Source of the DNA: JAKLKS01 sp964370855
Lineage (GTDB): Bacteria; Planctomycetota; JAJSAM01; JAKLKS01
DNA length: 64,000 nt
Assembly: GCA_964370855.1 (NCBI GenBank)
Contig: CAYJMF010000008.1
Location: forward strand, 24,888-88,887
Reading direction: 5' to 3'
Shown here: piece by piece, positions 48,623 to 62,158 of the stretch
How positions within the stretch are numbered: position 1 is the stretch's first letter
Layout of the letters: each line of letters begins with the position of its first letter
Notes under the pieces: generated by a model
What the model saw: only the letters and a program-made list of their open reading frames with translations
What the model was told of the DNA's origin: nothing
Databases searched by the model: none
Position numbers and translations under genes: made by a program

Positions 48623-50599
48623 CTACCGCCCCGCCTCGACTCCGATCGGAGAGGCGTCGGGGGTGACGCTTCCCGTCGCGGGGAGATCGAGGAGTTCCCG
48701 CACCACGGCGGCGAGGTCCTGGCGGCGGAACGGGCATGGGAGGATCCGGGCCCCTGGGGGCGGCTTCAGCGCCGGCCCTTCCCGTCCGATCGGACCCTGA
48801 AGGAGGAGCGCCCGCATCCCCGGCCTCCGGCAGCGCAGGACCCCCGCGAGGACGGCCCCGCCCATGCCCTCCGCACTGGCCTCCGAGACGAGGAGGGGGA
48901 TGGCCCCCCGGAAGTCGGCGGCGATGGCGACGGCGTCCCCCACCCGCGCCGCGGGGAGGACCCGGTACCCGAGATCCTGGAGGATGGAGTGGACCCGCCA
49001 CCGAAGCCAGGGCTCCCCCTCCGACAGGAGGATCGTCTCCCGGCCCCGGGGAAGCGGGGCGCCGTAACCCCCCTCCCCCTCGAGGGCCTCAAGCCCGGCC
49101 ACCGTCCCCCCCTCGTCCTGGTCGAGGACGGGGAGGAGGATGCGCACCGTCGTCCCCCGCCCGTGGACGCTCAGGACGTCCGCCTCCCCCCCGCTCTGGA
49201 GGGCGATGCCCCGGACCGGCGCGAGGCCGATCCCGGTGCCGATGCCCAGGACGTCGGTGGAGTAGTAGGGCTCGAAGATCCGGCTGCACGCCCCGGGACC
49301 GAGGACCGGCCCCGAGTCGGAGACGGAGAGGGCCACGAGGAGGCCCCCTTCCCGCGGCGGTTCCCCGTCCCGCCCCGGGGGCGGGACGTCGAGGAAGGTC
49401 CGCACCGTCACCGTCCCCCCCTCCCCCACCGAATGCCGCGCGTGCTCGACGAGCGAGAGGAGGGCCTGCTCGACGAGCCGCCGATCGGCCAGGACGCGCG
49501 GGAGGCCCACCGTCAGGTCCCGCACCAGGGAGATGCGATCCGTCCCGATCTCCTCCAGGCGATCCCAGAGCGAGGCGACGACCTCGCTCAGATCCACCGG
49601 CTTCGGCATCGCCCTGGCCTCTCCCGCGCTGGCGAGGAGCAGCCGGACCAGGCCCGAGGCCTGCCATGCCGCCTTCTGGATCCGGAGGGCGGGGCCGTAG
49701 GCGGCGGCCTCCCCGCCGTCGCTCAGCTCGAAGGCCTCCTCGAGGACGACCCCGAGGGGCTCCCCGAGCCCCCGGGCCACCCCGCTGGCCAGCCGCCGGG
49801 TCGAATCGCGGAGGACCTCCTCGGTCCTCCGGTCCCTCTCCTCCCGTCTCCGGGCTTCCCGGTGCCTGTGGAGGGGGGCTTCGTGGAGGGAGGTGAGGGT
49901 GGCCGGTTCCCCCTCCCACCGGATGGAGGCGGACCGGATCTCGAGCACCGAGGGGGAACCGTCGGAACTCGCCCTCCCGGGGTCCGGCGCCGTACCGATC
50001 TCCACGGGACCGGCCTCCACGGGGAAGTCGAAGGTCCGCCGGCCGCCGTTCCGCGAACTCCATCCGAGGAGGGTCTCCGCCGCGGAGTTCGCGAAGAGCA
50101 CCCGGCCCCGGGGGTCGGCGACGACGATCCCCTCGCGGACCGACTCGAGGACACCCTTCAGTTCGGCCTCCCCGGCCCGGGCCCGCGCCAGCGCGGCGTC
50201 CCGCTCCCCCGCCAGGGCGTGCCGTTCGAGGGCGCAGGAGAGGGCCCTCACCAGCGCATCCCCGTCCACGGCCCCCTTGAGGAGGACGTCCTGCGCACCG
50301 TGCTGGAGGCAGAGGAAGGCCAGTTCCTCGTCCCGCTCGCCGGAGAGCACGACGACGGGCGTCCCCGGCGCCTTCGCGCGCACCCGGGCGACGGTCTCCG
50401 CCCCCGAGCTGTCGGGGAGGGTCAGGTCGAGGAGGACGAGGTCCGAAGTGGGGAGGGCGGCTTCCGCCTCCCTCAGGGCCGTCACGAAGGTGGGGAGGAA
50501 CCGGCCGCGCCCCTTCCCCTCCAGAGCCTCCCGGACCCGGAATGCGTCCGCGGGATTGTCCTCGACGACCAGCACCTGCAATTCCGATCGGCCCGGCAT
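48623..50599 (-). CDS. Hybrid signalling protein REC-PAS-pseudokinase-REC
   Basis: 658 residues, start ATG 50599 with GAGGAG upstream. The N-terminal receiver is intact (LVVEDNP acidic pair, LLDLTLPDSSG phosphoacceptor Asp, VVLSGERDEE, VLLKG). A PAS domain follows (LKGVLESVREGIVVADPRGR). The kinase region resembles the family with GGVAHDFNNLL but here reads SGVARGLGEPL, so the phosphoacceptor His is Arg. The N-box is LLSLVEHARHS instead of NLVxNAxxA, while G1/G2-like GIGTGIGLAPVRGIA is kept. The C-terminal receiver-like domain lacks the acidic pocket and Asp (ILLSEGEPWLRWRV, LLVSEASAEGMGG). It probably acts as a non-catalytic partner or scaffold of the neighbouring kinases; this is inference. 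Confidence 0.82.
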   Translation of the reverse strand: MPGRSELQVLVVEDNPADAFRVREALEGKGRGRFLPTFVTALREAEAALPTSDLVLLDLTLPDSSGAETVARVRAKAPGTPVVVLSGERDEELAFLCLQHGAQDVLLKGAVDGDALVRALSCALERHALAGERDAALARARAGEAELKGVLESVREGIVVADPRGRVLFANSAAETLLGWSSRNGGRRTFDFPVEAGPVEIGTAPDPGRASSDGSPSVLEIRSASIRWEGEPATLTSLHEAPLHRHREARRREERDRRTEEVLRDSTRRLASGVARGLGEPLGVVLEEAFELSDGGEAAAYGPALRIQKAAWQASGLVRLLLASAGEARAMPKPVDLSEVVASLWDRLEEIGTDRISLVRDLTVGLPRVLADRRLVEQALLSLVEHARHSVGEGGTVTVRTFLDVPPPGRDGEPPREGGLLVALSVSDSGPVLGPGACSRIFEPYYSTDVLGIGTGIGLAPVRGIALQSGGEADVLSVHGRGTTVRILLPVLDQDEGGTVAGLEALEGEGGYGAPLPRGRETILLSEGEPWLRWRVHSILQDLGYRVLPAARVGDAVAIAADFRGAIPLLVSEASAEGMGGAVLAGVLRCRRPGMRALLLQGPIGREGPALKPPPGARILPCPFRRQDLAAVVRELLDLPATGSVTPDASPIGVEAGR

Positions 50600-50710
50600 G
50601 AGCCGCCTCCTCGGCGCCCCCCGATGGGGGGCGCATACGTCGACGCCGCATATTACCACGATCCGAAATTCCCCTCCCCCCGGCCGCGCCCACTCCGGCG
50701 GATGGACGCG

Positions 50711-50758
50711 CAATTACGCCGCATGTACGCCAATTACCTACGTCCCGTAGGCAATTAC
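50711..50758. promoter_or_regulatory. Three CAATTAC direct repeats and a dyad upstream of hybrid gene
   Basis: CAATTAC occurs at 50711-50717, 50731-50737 and 50752-50758, spaced 20 and 21 bases, about two helical turns. Between the second and third is the dyad CCTACGTCCCGTAGG (50737-50751). The array lies 110-160 bases before the ATG at 50599 and just after the terminator of the NarL-type regulator operon. It looks like a regulator-binding array, possibly for the NarL-type protein encoded next door. Confidence 0.5.
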
Positions 50759-50835
50759 CTCGAATGAGCCGCAACGGATCCGAAGGTTTCCAGAAACAAT
50801 TCCCCGATCCGCCTCGAATTTCCCGCCGTGTTGAT

Positions 50836-50856
50836 CCGGGGAACGAAGTTCCCCGG
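50836..50856. terminator. Perfect 9-bp hairpin after the two-component operon
   Basis: CCGGGGAAC (50836-50844) and GTTCCCCGG (50848-50856) form a perfect stem with a 3-base loop. It begins directly at the stop codon of the NarL-type regulator (minus strand). No T-run is present. Confidence 0.6.
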
Positions 50857-51489
50857 TCAGACCGTCAGCCCCTGCTGCACCGCGTACCGGACCAGGTCGG
50901 CGGCTCCCCGGACCTTCATCTTCAGCATGAGGCGCGTGCGGTAGGTGCCCACCGTCTTCGGGCTGAGGGAGAGCTGGCGGGCGATCTCCTTGACGGTCCT
51001 GCCGGAGCCGATGAGGCAGAGGACCTCGTACTCCCGGTCGGAGAGGGTCTCGTGGGGCAGCCGCGGGGAGGAGACGCCGAGGCCGGCGACGAGCTTCTCG
51101 GCGAGGTCGGCGCTGAAGAACCGCCTCCCCCCGGACACGGTCCGGACGGCGGAGACGAGGTGCTCCGTGGACCTCTCCTTGTTCAGGTAGCCCGCGGCCC
51201 CGGCGCGGAAGGCGCGGACCGCGCACTGGTCCTCGGGCTGCATGCTCACCACGAGGGTGGGGATGCCGGGGTGCTCGCTCCGCACCCGGCGCAGGAGCTC
51301 GAGGAACCCCATGCCCGGCATGAACACGTCGAGGACCAGGACGTCCACCTCCACCTGGCCGAGGAGCCGGATGACCTCCTCCCCCGTGGCGGCCTCCCCG
51401 GCCACGGCCATGTCCCCGGACTCCTCGAGGGTCCGGCGGATTCCGGCGCGCACGAGCGGGTGATCGTCGGCGATGAGGGCACGGATCAT
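50857..51489 (-). CDS. NarL/FixJ-type response regulator
   Basis: 210-residue DNA-binding response regulator. The receiver has the acidic pair (RALIADDHP), phosphoacceptor Asp (VLVLDVFMPGM) and Lys (YLNKERST). The LuxR-type helix-turn-helix is seen at about 145-205 (LSDREYEVLCLIGSGRTVKE, IARQLSLSPKTVGTYRTRLM). The ATG at 51489 overlaps the stop of the REC-PAS kinase as ATGA, so it is the output of the kinases upstream in the operon. Candidate sites are the CAATTAC array just downstream. The family binds as dimers after phosphorylation. Confidence 0.95.
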   Translation of the reverse strand: MIRALIADDHPLVRAGIRRTLEESGDMAVAGEAATGEEVIRLLGQVEVDVLVLDVFMPGMGFLELLRRVRSEHPGIPTLVVSMQPEDQCAVRAFRAGAAGYLNKERSTEHLVSAVRTVSGGRRFFSADLAEKLVAGLGVSSPRLPHETLSDREYEVLCLIGSGRTVKEIARQLSLSPKTVGTYRTRLMLKMKVRGAADLVRYAVQQGLTV

Positions 51490-53057
51490 CGAACCTCCTC
51501 CGCGGATCCGGCCGGCGCGGCCGGGAGAGTGAACCGGAAGACGGAACCGCCGCCGGGAGCGGGGTCGAACCAGATGCGCCCCCCGTAGCGCTCCACGATC
51601 CTCTTGCTGAGGGCGAGCCCCATGCCGTTGCCGGGGAACCGCTCGCTGCCGGGGAGCCGGCGGAAGATCATGAAGAGGCGGTCCGCCGACGCCGGGTCGA
51701 TGCCGATCCCGTTGTCGAGGACGGACAGGACCCACTCCTCCCCCCGGCGCTCGGCCTCCACGCGCACCCGGGGAGGGACCCCCTCCCGGCGGAACTTGAT
51801 GCCGTTGGCCACGAGGTTCTGGAGGACGTTGGCGAGGAGGAGATCGTCGGCGGCGACCACCGGCAGTTCCCCCCGGGAGACCTCCGCCCCCGCCTCCGCG
51901 ACGGCCACCTTCAGGTCGGCCATCACCCGGTCGAAGACCCCGGAGCAGTCCGTCGGGCCCCGCCGCCCCTCCGCCGTCTCCAGGGCGCAGAAGTCGAGCA
52001 GGCCGTGGATCATCCCCTGCATCCTCTCCGCCCCCTCCCGGGCGAGGCTCAGGTACTCGAGGGCCTCGCGGTCGAGGCGGTCCGCGTACCGGCGGGAGAG
52101 GGTCTCGGTGAAGGTCGCCACCATCCGGAGGGGCTCCTGGAGGTCGTGGGAGACGACGTGGGCGAACCTCTGGAGGTCGGCGTTGGACCGGGCCAGCTCC
52201 CTGGCCTGGAACTCCAGCCTCGCGTGGGCGGAGCGCAGCCCCTGCTCCGCCAGGTGGCGCGGGGTGATGTCCTCGAGGATCCCGTCCAGGACCTCCTCCC
52301 CCTCCGGCCCCCGGTGCCCGGTCACGCTCGCGGAGAACCAGCGGACCGTCCCGTCGGGGCAGGCATGGCGGATGTCCCCCGTCCGGAAGGCCCCCGCTCC
52401 CTCCCCCGCCCCCCCTTCCGCACCGGCCTCCCCCGCGGCGCACTCCCGGATCCGGGGCAGCAGCCGCCAGAGGCCCAGGGCCCTCGCCTCCTCCAGGGAG
52501 GGGAGGCCGAGGAGGGAGAGGAAGGCCCGGTTCGCCTCCAGGATCCCGCCGTCCCGGCGCGCCCGGAAGACCCCGACGGACAGCCGGTCGAGGAGCCCGC
52601 GCAGGCGGGTCTCCAGCAGGGAAGCGCGCCGCTCCGCCTCCCCGCGGAGCCAGTCCGCCTGCCTCTCCACCTGCCGGGTCTTGCGGAAGAGGTCCACGAA
52701 GACCGTGGCCTTGGCGCGGAGGACCTCGGGGAGGGCCGGGGCGAAGATGTAGTCCACGGCCCCCAGGGAGTATCCGCGGGTCACCTGGGCCTCGTTGGGG
52801 CCGAAGGCGGTGAGGAAGATGATGGGGGTCAGCTCGGAACGCCTGCGCTGCCGGATGAGGGCCGCGGTCTCGAAGCCGTCCATCACCGGCATGTGGACGT
52901 CGAGGAGGATGGCGGCGAAGTCCCGGTGGAGCAGGGCGCGGAGGGCCTCCTTCCCCGAGGAGGCCTTCACGAGATCGACTCCCGCGCCGAGGTCGGAGAG
53001 CGCCGCCTCGAGGGCGGCCAGGCGGTCCGGCCTGTCGTCCACGAGGAGGAGGCTCAC
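51486..53057 (-). CDS. REC-PAS histidine kinase
   Basis: 523 residues from GTG 53057, chosen because the protein then begins VSLLLVDDRPDRLAALEAAL and GGAGGA lies 10 bases upstream. A GTG at 53153 overlapping the previous stop (GTGA) would add 32 low-complexity residues and remains possible. The receiver has the Asp in ILLDVHMPVMDGF, but the conserved Lys is replaced (DYIFAPALPEV), as is common in this kinase subgroup. A coiled-coil linker and a PAS domain follow (VGVFRARRDGGILEANRAFL). HisKA has the His in FAHVVSHDLQEPLRM, and HATPase motifs are NLVANGIKFR, VLDNGIGID and GNGMGLALSKRIVERYGG. It shares the operon with the large HAMP kinase and the NarL-type regulator. Confidence 0.93.
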   Translation of the reverse strand: MSLLLVDDRPDRLAALEAALSDLGAGVDLVKASSGKEALRALLHRDFAAILLDVHMPVMDGFETAALIRQRRRSELTPIIFLTAFGPNEAQVTRGYSLGAVDYIFAPALPEVLRAKATVFVDLFRKTRQVERQADWLRGEAERRASLLETRLRGLLDRLSVGVFRARRDGGILEANRAFLSLLGLPSLEEARALGLWRLLPRIRECAAGEAGAEGGAGEGAGAFRTGDIRHACPDGTVRWFSASVTGHRGPEGEEVLDGILEDITPRHLAEQGLRSAHARLEFQARELARSNADLQRFAHVVSHDLQEPLRMVATFTETLSRRYADRLDREALEYLSLAREGAERMQGMIHGLLDFCALETAEGRRGPTDCSGVFDRVMADLKVAVAEAGAEVSRGELPVVAADDLLLANVLQNLVANGIKFRREGVPPRVRVEAERRGEEWVLSVLDNGIGIDPASADRLFMIFRRLPGSERFPGNGMGLALSKRIVERYGGRIWFDPAPGGGSVFRFTLPAAPAGSAEEVR

Positions 53058-53149
53058 GGGGATCGGGTCCTCCGGCCCCTCCGACCGGCGCACCGCCCCG
53101 GCGGCCCCGGCCTCGTCGCCGACGCCGACGCCACCCCCGCCGGCGCGCC

Positions 53150-57895
<4,746 letters not shown>

Positions 57896-58237
57896 GGAGA
57901 TCTCCCCCGCCCCTCACCGGGGCCCTGCGCGTCCGCCGCCCATCCTAGGCCCCCCCGGATTCGGGGGGCAAGTCGGCAAAATCCCTACAGGGAAGGACCG
58001 GGATTCCGACCCGCGTCGGGACCCCGGAGCCGATCACGGGGGGATGGTACCGCTGTCCCGGCCCCGGGGGGTCCGGCGGCGACCTACGGGGAGCGCCCGT
58101 TCGGTGCCCGCCCGATCGGTGTCAGACGCAAATCGGCAGCGGTGGAACCCGGCGCCGGGGGTCCTCGTCCGCGGACGGGGATCCCCCGGGAGGGGGCGGC
58201 CCCTCGGCGCGCCTCGCGCCGGGCGCGAAGCCCTAGA
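57896..58237. other. Divergent intergenic region
   Basis: About 340 bases between the multi-HAMP kinase (minus) and the toroid protein (plus), so promoters for both should lie here. A GCCCCCC/GGGGGGC hairpin (57949-57955 with 57963-57969) lies 54 bases upstream of the kinase start. GGTGTCAGACG at 58118-58128 is a degenerate match to the family B repeat core. No ORF of coding character is seen. Confidence 0.65.
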
Positions 58238-59911
58238 ATGACCGCCATGATCAGGGGATGGAGGTCCGCCGCCCTCGCCGCGGCATGCCTGATTCCCGCC
58301 GCCTCCCCGCGGGCCGCCGTCGCCGGGGGTCCCCCGCCGGTTCCCTTCGGTCCGCCCCGGGATCCCGCCTTCATCGCCGCGGTGAACGGGGCCGTGGATC
58401 GGGGTGTCGCCTGGCTCCGCACGAAGCAGTTGAAGGACGGCGGCTGGAGCACCGGCGGCTCCACGACCTACGCGGGCGGAAGGGTCCTGCAGTACGCCCT
58501 GGGGGAGACCGCCCTCTGCCTCCTGGTGTTCCGCTCCTGCGGCGTCCCCGCCGACGATCCGGCGGTCCTCCGGGGATGGGCCCGGCTCCGGGAACTGTAT
58601 CCCCTCCGGAAGTCGGACCCCTTCACGCCTCCCATGGTCTACGACGTCGCCGTCCTCCTCATGGCGCTGGACGCCCACCTCCCCGCCGCCGGAGACCCCG
58701 CCGGGGAGCGTCCGCTCTCCCGCGGGGATCGGCTCTGGGTCCGGGAGCTGGTGCAGTACCTGGTCAGGGCCCAGGAGGGGAGCGGCAGTTTCGGCTACCA
58801 CTCCCCTCCCCATCGCTACGAGGACCACTCCAATCTCCAGTTCGCGATCCTCGGGCTCAAGGCGGCGGTGCGGCTCGGGGAGAAGGTCCCCTTCACGGCC
58901 TTCCGTGCCGCCGCCTCCCACCTGCTTCGCGCCCAGGAGGAGAGAGGCCCCCCCGTGGAGCGGCGGGAGTCCGTGGGCCCGGCGGCGGAGGGGTACGGCC
59001 TCGTCACCCGCGTCGCGGGGAGGGATTCCGCCCGCGGCTGGCACTACCAGGACACCGGGGACGCCTCCGGCTCCATGACCGCGGCGGGCGTCTCCTCCCT
59101 CGTGGTCTGCCGCGGGGAGCTCCAGGCGGAGGAGAAGCTGCGGCCCGGGGACGACGCGGAGCTCACCCGCTCCATCCGGGACGGCATCGCGTGGCTGGGC
59201 CACCGCTTCTCCACGGAAAAGGTCCCCTACACCAACCGGAAGTCCCGGGTCGCCGGATTCGGCATGCACTACTTCCTCTGGAGCGTGGAGCGCGCGGGGG
59301 TGCTCTCCGGGGTGTCCTGGATGGGTGCCCACGACTGGTACCTCGAAGGGGCGCGGTGGTTCCTCGCGCGGCAGGCGGCGGATGGCTCCTGGACCGACGG
59401 CAACCCCGACCCCGCGCGGGCAGGCCCACCGCCGGGCACCTTCCCCGAGACCGCCTACGCGCTCCTCTTCCTCCGGAAGGCGACCTTCCGCGTCTCCGGC
59501 GCCGTGGCGACGGAGGAGGGGAACGCCGGGCTCGACCTCTCCGGCGCCTCCGCCCTGGATGACGCGTCCTTCCGCGCGGTCTTCGACGCCGTCTTCGGGA
59601 AGTGCGTCCGCGGCCCGGCGGCGGAGCGTCCCCGCCGCGCCGCCGACTTCGTGCTCATGGGTCCGCGGACGGTCCCCCTCCTCGTCCGCGCCCTGGACGA
59701 CGAGGCCTTCGAGGTCCGCGCCGGGGCCGCGGACGCCCTCGAGCGGGTGACCGGGGCGACCCTGGGATTCCGCCCCGACGGATCTCCGGAGGATCGCTCC
59801 GCCGCCACGAACCGCTGGGAGGAGTGGTGGATGGCGCGGCGCGGGAGACTGGTCGTGGACCCCGCCGCGGGGCGGTTCGCGACGGCGGGGGCGGCTCCCG
59901 GCGGGAAGTAG
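58238..59911 (+). CDS. Secreted squalene-cyclase-like toroid protein with HEAT-like tail
   Basis: 557 residues from ATG 58238; ATG 58247 is an equally likely start and neither has a strong ribosome site. A signal peptide (RSAALAAACLIPAASPRAA) is followed by an alpha/alpha-toroid domain of the prenyltransferase/squalene-hopene-cyclase repeat type (LRTKQLKDGGWSTGG, RAQEGSGSFGYHSP, LARQAADGSWTDGN). The catalytic DXDD motif of hopene cyclases is not evident; SMTAAGVSSL is the segment usual in the planctomycete homologues. The C-terminal 110 residues contain a HEAT-like repeat (VPLLVRALDDEAFEVRAGAA). These secreted homologues have no known reaction; a structural or glycan-related role is possible. 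The gene converges with the small membrane protein gene at 59960. Confidence 0.82.
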   Translation: MTAMIRGWRSAALAAACLIPAASPRAAVAGGPPPVPFGPPRDPAFIAAVNGAVDRGVAWLRTKQLKDGGWSTGGSTTYAGGRVLQYALGETALCLLVFRSCGVPADDPAVLRGWARLRELYPLRKSDPFTPPMVYDVAVLLMALDAHLPAAGDPAGERPLSRGDRLWVRELVQYLVRAQEGSGSFGYHSPPHRYEDHSNLQFAILGLKAAVRLGEKVPFTAFRAAASHLLRAQEERGPPVERRESVGPAAEGYGLVTRVAGRDSARGWHYQDTGDASGSMTAAGVSSLVVCRGELQAEEKLRPGDDAELTRSIRDGIAWLGHRFSTEKVPYTNRKSRVAGFGMHYFLWSVERAGVLSGVSWMGAHDWYLEGARWFLARQAADGSWTDGNPDPARAGPPPGTFPETAYALLFLRKATFRVSGAVATEEGNAGLDLSGASALDDASFRAVFDAVFGKCVRGPAAERPRRAADFVLMGPRTVPLLVRALDDEAFEVRAGAADALERVTGATLGFRPDGSPEDRSAATNRWEEWWMARRGRLVVDPAAGRFATAGAAPGGK

Positions 59912-59930
59912 GAGGCCGGATCGGGGGATC

Positions 59931-59953
59931 CCGGGGCGGCGCACGCGCCCCGG
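59931..59953. terminator. Hairpin between convergent genes
   Basis: CCGGGGCG (59931-59938) and CGCCCCGG (59946-59953) form a perfect 8-base-pair stem with a 7-base loop, located between the stops of the toroid gene (59911) and the minus-strand gene at 59960. It could terminate both. No T-run is present. Confidence 0.5.
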
Positions 59954-59959
59954 CGGGGA

Positions 59960-60439
59960 CTACTTCCCTTCGAGCTTCTCTGATCCGAAGTCGACGATCA
60001 CGGGCCATACCTCCCCGAGCGGCACGGTCCGCTCCATCGGCTCCGCGCCCGGAGGCTCCACCCGGACCCGGGCCTCCGCCGCCTCCCTGTGGATGACCTG
60101 CGGACATTTCCCGTCCACGGAGGTCCATGCCACGAGGGATCCCGGCACCCACCCGCTCTCCCGCCGCAGTTCCACCGTCACCATCGCGTGGGAAACGGGA
60201 AGTCCACCTGCATCGTACACCCGCACCAGCAGGGTCCGCACCGGCCCCACCGGCGGCCGTGGGCGAAGGGGCGCGTCCCCCGGCGACCCGGCCTCCCCAG
60301 GTCCGTACTCCGGGGCCGGCGGCTTGCGCTCGGCGAGCCATTGCAGTCCGCGGAGCCACAGCAGCCCGGGGATCAGCGCGAGGAGTCCGACGAGGGACCA
60401 GAGGGCCCAGCGGCCCGCGCCGGCACCGTCGCTCCTCAT
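59960..60439 (-). CDS. Small membrane protein with carboxypeptidase-regulatory-like domain
   Basis: 159 residues with one N-terminal membrane helix (ALWSLVGLLALIPGLLWL, about 12-29), a Pro/Arg-rich linker and a beta-sandwich-like domain (VRVYDAGGLPVSHAMVTVEL) that resembles the carboxypeptidase-regulatory-like fold. GGAGGGAA precedes the ATG. It is the last of three minus-strand genes; the gap to the previous one is 40 bases. Function is unknown. The topology would place the beta domain outside the cytoplasm. Confidence 0.75.
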   Translation of the reverse strand: MRSDGAGAGRWALWSLVGLLALIPGLLWLRGLQWLAERKPPAPEYGPGEAGSPGDAPLRPRPPVGPVRTLLVRVYDAGGLPVSHAMVTVELRRESGWVPGSLVAWTSVDGKCPQVIHREAAEARVRVEPPGAEPMERTVPLGEVWPVIVDFGSEKLEGK

Positions 60440-60479
60440 CGGCTTCCCTCCATCTACCGGGCGAAGGACTTCACCTTCC

Positions 60480-61364
60480 CTACGACCCGCTCTCCTCCGC
60501 CGGCGGGATCGGAACGTCCTCGAGGACGAAGCGGACGAGGCACCACTCCCAGCGGGTGGGTTTGCGGATCACGACGGTGACGGGGAACCGCACACCGGGA
60601 TCCCCGTCGGATTCCCCCGGAACCATGGTCATCCACAGACCCCACCTCCCGTCCCCCGTCGGATCCTCACGGAACTTCCTGCCCAGGCCGTCCTGGAGGA
60701 ACACGTGCTCCAGGATCCCGCCGCCCTGGAAGAAGGGGGAAACCGGATCGGCGTCCTCACCGACCGACACGAACACGGCACCCTCCTCGTTGATGGAGAA
60801 GATCAATCCCCCCAGTTCAACGTCCGCCCCGGCGGCCTCCAGCAGGCCCGTCGCGTCCTCGGACTCGAGCACCCGCTGCACCTCGACGTCGAACTCCATC
60901 CGCGCGATGCCCGTCGCTTCCCGCGGCAGTCCCTCGACGGCGATGTCGATCCGGTCCTCGAAGCCCGATACCCACGCGTGGCCGAGGACGATGGCGGGCC
61001 CGCCGGGAGTCGCCGCCAGTGCCGAGCCGGCGTCCCCGTCGAACTGCGGCCCGCGGAGGTGGAGCCCGAGGGGAAGGGACCTCCGGGGGATTGCCGGCCC
61101 GGGGATCCCCTTCACCCGGATACGGGCCTCCAGGCCGGCCCCGGACGGGGATTTCCTGCGGGCCTCCTCCACGCACAGCAGGAGATCCCCGGCGCGGCAA
61201 TCGGGCCAGTCGCGGCCCCGGATCAGCAGGGCGGCAAACTCCGACTGCGGCGCGGGGACCGACGGGAGTCCCGCCCGGGGGGCTCCCGACGCGCACGCGG
61301 CCGCCAGGAGCGCGGCCAGGAGGCCGGCCCCTCGCCGACGCGAGCCGCCCGGGCGGGCGCCCAC
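60480..61364 (-). CDS. Putative lipoprotein of unknown function
   Basis: 294-residue protein starting at a GTG that follows the previous stop directly (TAG then GTG), with GGAGG 8 bases upstream. Signal and lipobox are LLAALLAAACASG (Cys about residue 24). The mature protein is beta-rich with short blocks such as GGPAIVLGHAWVSGFEDRID and EDATGLLEAAGADVELGGLI, then a Trp-rich end (KPTRWEWCLVRFVLED). No family is recognised. Translational coupling with the upstream gene suggests a shared role at the envelope. Confidence 0.75.
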   Translation of the reverse strand: MGARPGGSRRRGAGLLAALLAAACASGAPRAGLPSVPAPQSEFAALLIRGRDWPDCRAGDLLLCVEEARRKSPSGAGLEARIRVKGIPGPAIPRRSLPLGLHLRGPQFDGDAGSALAATPGGPAIVLGHAWVSGFEDRIDIAVEGLPREATGIARMEFDVEVQRVLESEDATGLLEAAGADVELGGLIFSINEEGAVFVSVGEDADPVSPFFQGGGILEHVFLQDGLGRKFREDPTGDGRWGLWMTMVPGESDGDPGVRFPVTVVIRKPTRWEWCLVRFVLEDVPIPPAEESGS

Positions 61365-62033
61365 CTACTCGCCTCCGCTGCTCATGTCCAGCCCCGTCCC
61401 GCCGGCATCGTCGATCCGGAGATCCACGGACGCGGTGCCGGGAAGGCCATGGAGCCGCACCCACGAGGCCGGCGACGCCCTGTCGGAATGCCCCAGCACC
61501 ACGCGCGGCCCCGCCTGGTCGCGGAGTTCCAGGCTCCCGAGGTCGCGGGAATCGATGGAGAGCCGCCCCCGGGTGCGGCCGTCGGAGCCGACGAGCACGA
61601 GCTCCGCGTTGTCCCGGTCCGTCGTCAGGCCGACGTGGCGCAGGTGATCGACGCTGCGCAGCCAGAGGGACGGGGCCCCGATGCGGGTGACGTCCATCGT
61701 GAGGAGCGCCCTCCCCTCGTGGTCGGCCATGGCGACGTGGGCCCGGCCCTCCGGGTCGAGGCGCAGCGAGAGGCGCTCCACCCCGTCCCCGTCGGTCATG
61801 CGCAGGCGGGGTGCCCCGGAGTCGTCGAGGCCGAGGGAGGCCCGGACCTTCCCCTCCGCTCCCACCACCTCGAACCTCCCCGCCCTCAGGACTTCCGGCG
61901 CCCGATCCTCCCGGGCCATGGCGGTGGCGCCCGCGGCCAGGAGGAGGCCCAGCACGGCACCTCCCCAGCGCCGGAGGCGGCGGTTCTCGGCCCGGAGGGA
62001 GCGCAGCTCCCGGACGACCTCGTCGTGGGTCAT
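61365..62033 (-). CDS. Membrane protein with coiled coil and beta-repeat domain
   Basis: 222 residues. The N terminus has a short coiled coil (VVRELRSLRAENRRLRR, about 6-22), then one membrane helix (WGGAVLGLLLAAGATAMA). A domain of about 170 residues follows, made of regular short beta repeats (FEVVGAEGKVRASLGLDDSG, APRLRMTDGDGVERLSLRLD, GRTRGRLSIDSRDLGSLELR). The repeat of about 22 residues suggests a beta-helix or stacked hairpins. GGGAGG lies 5 bases before the ATG at 62033. It heads a three-gene minus-strand unit, divergent from uvrA with 125 bases between starts. Confidence 0.78.
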   Translation of the reverse strand: MTHDEVVRELRSLRAENRRLRRWGGAVLGLLLAAGATAMAREDRAPEVLRAGRFEVVGAEGKVRASLGLDDSGAPRLRMTDGDGVERLSLRLDPEGRAHVAMADHEGRALLTMDVTRIGAPSLWLRSVDHLRHVGLTTDRDNAELVLVGSDGRTRGRLSIDSRDLGSLELRDQAGPRVVLGHSDRASPASWVRLHGLPGTASVDLRIDDAGGTGLDMSSGGE

Positions 62034-62158
62034 GGACGCCTCCCGGTGGAATACCGGGACCGAGGGTACCACCGGCGGGGCCCGCCTTCGCCGCCGTGGT
62101 TCACGCGGGGGACGCTCCTTCCTTCCGCCCCCGCCCACTCCCGGCGCAGGATGGTCCG

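Noticed and set aside
57949..57969. Riboswitch or leader RNA before the multi-HAMP kinase
   Set aside because: Only one simple C/G-run hairpin is visible; no known riboswitch core was recognised.
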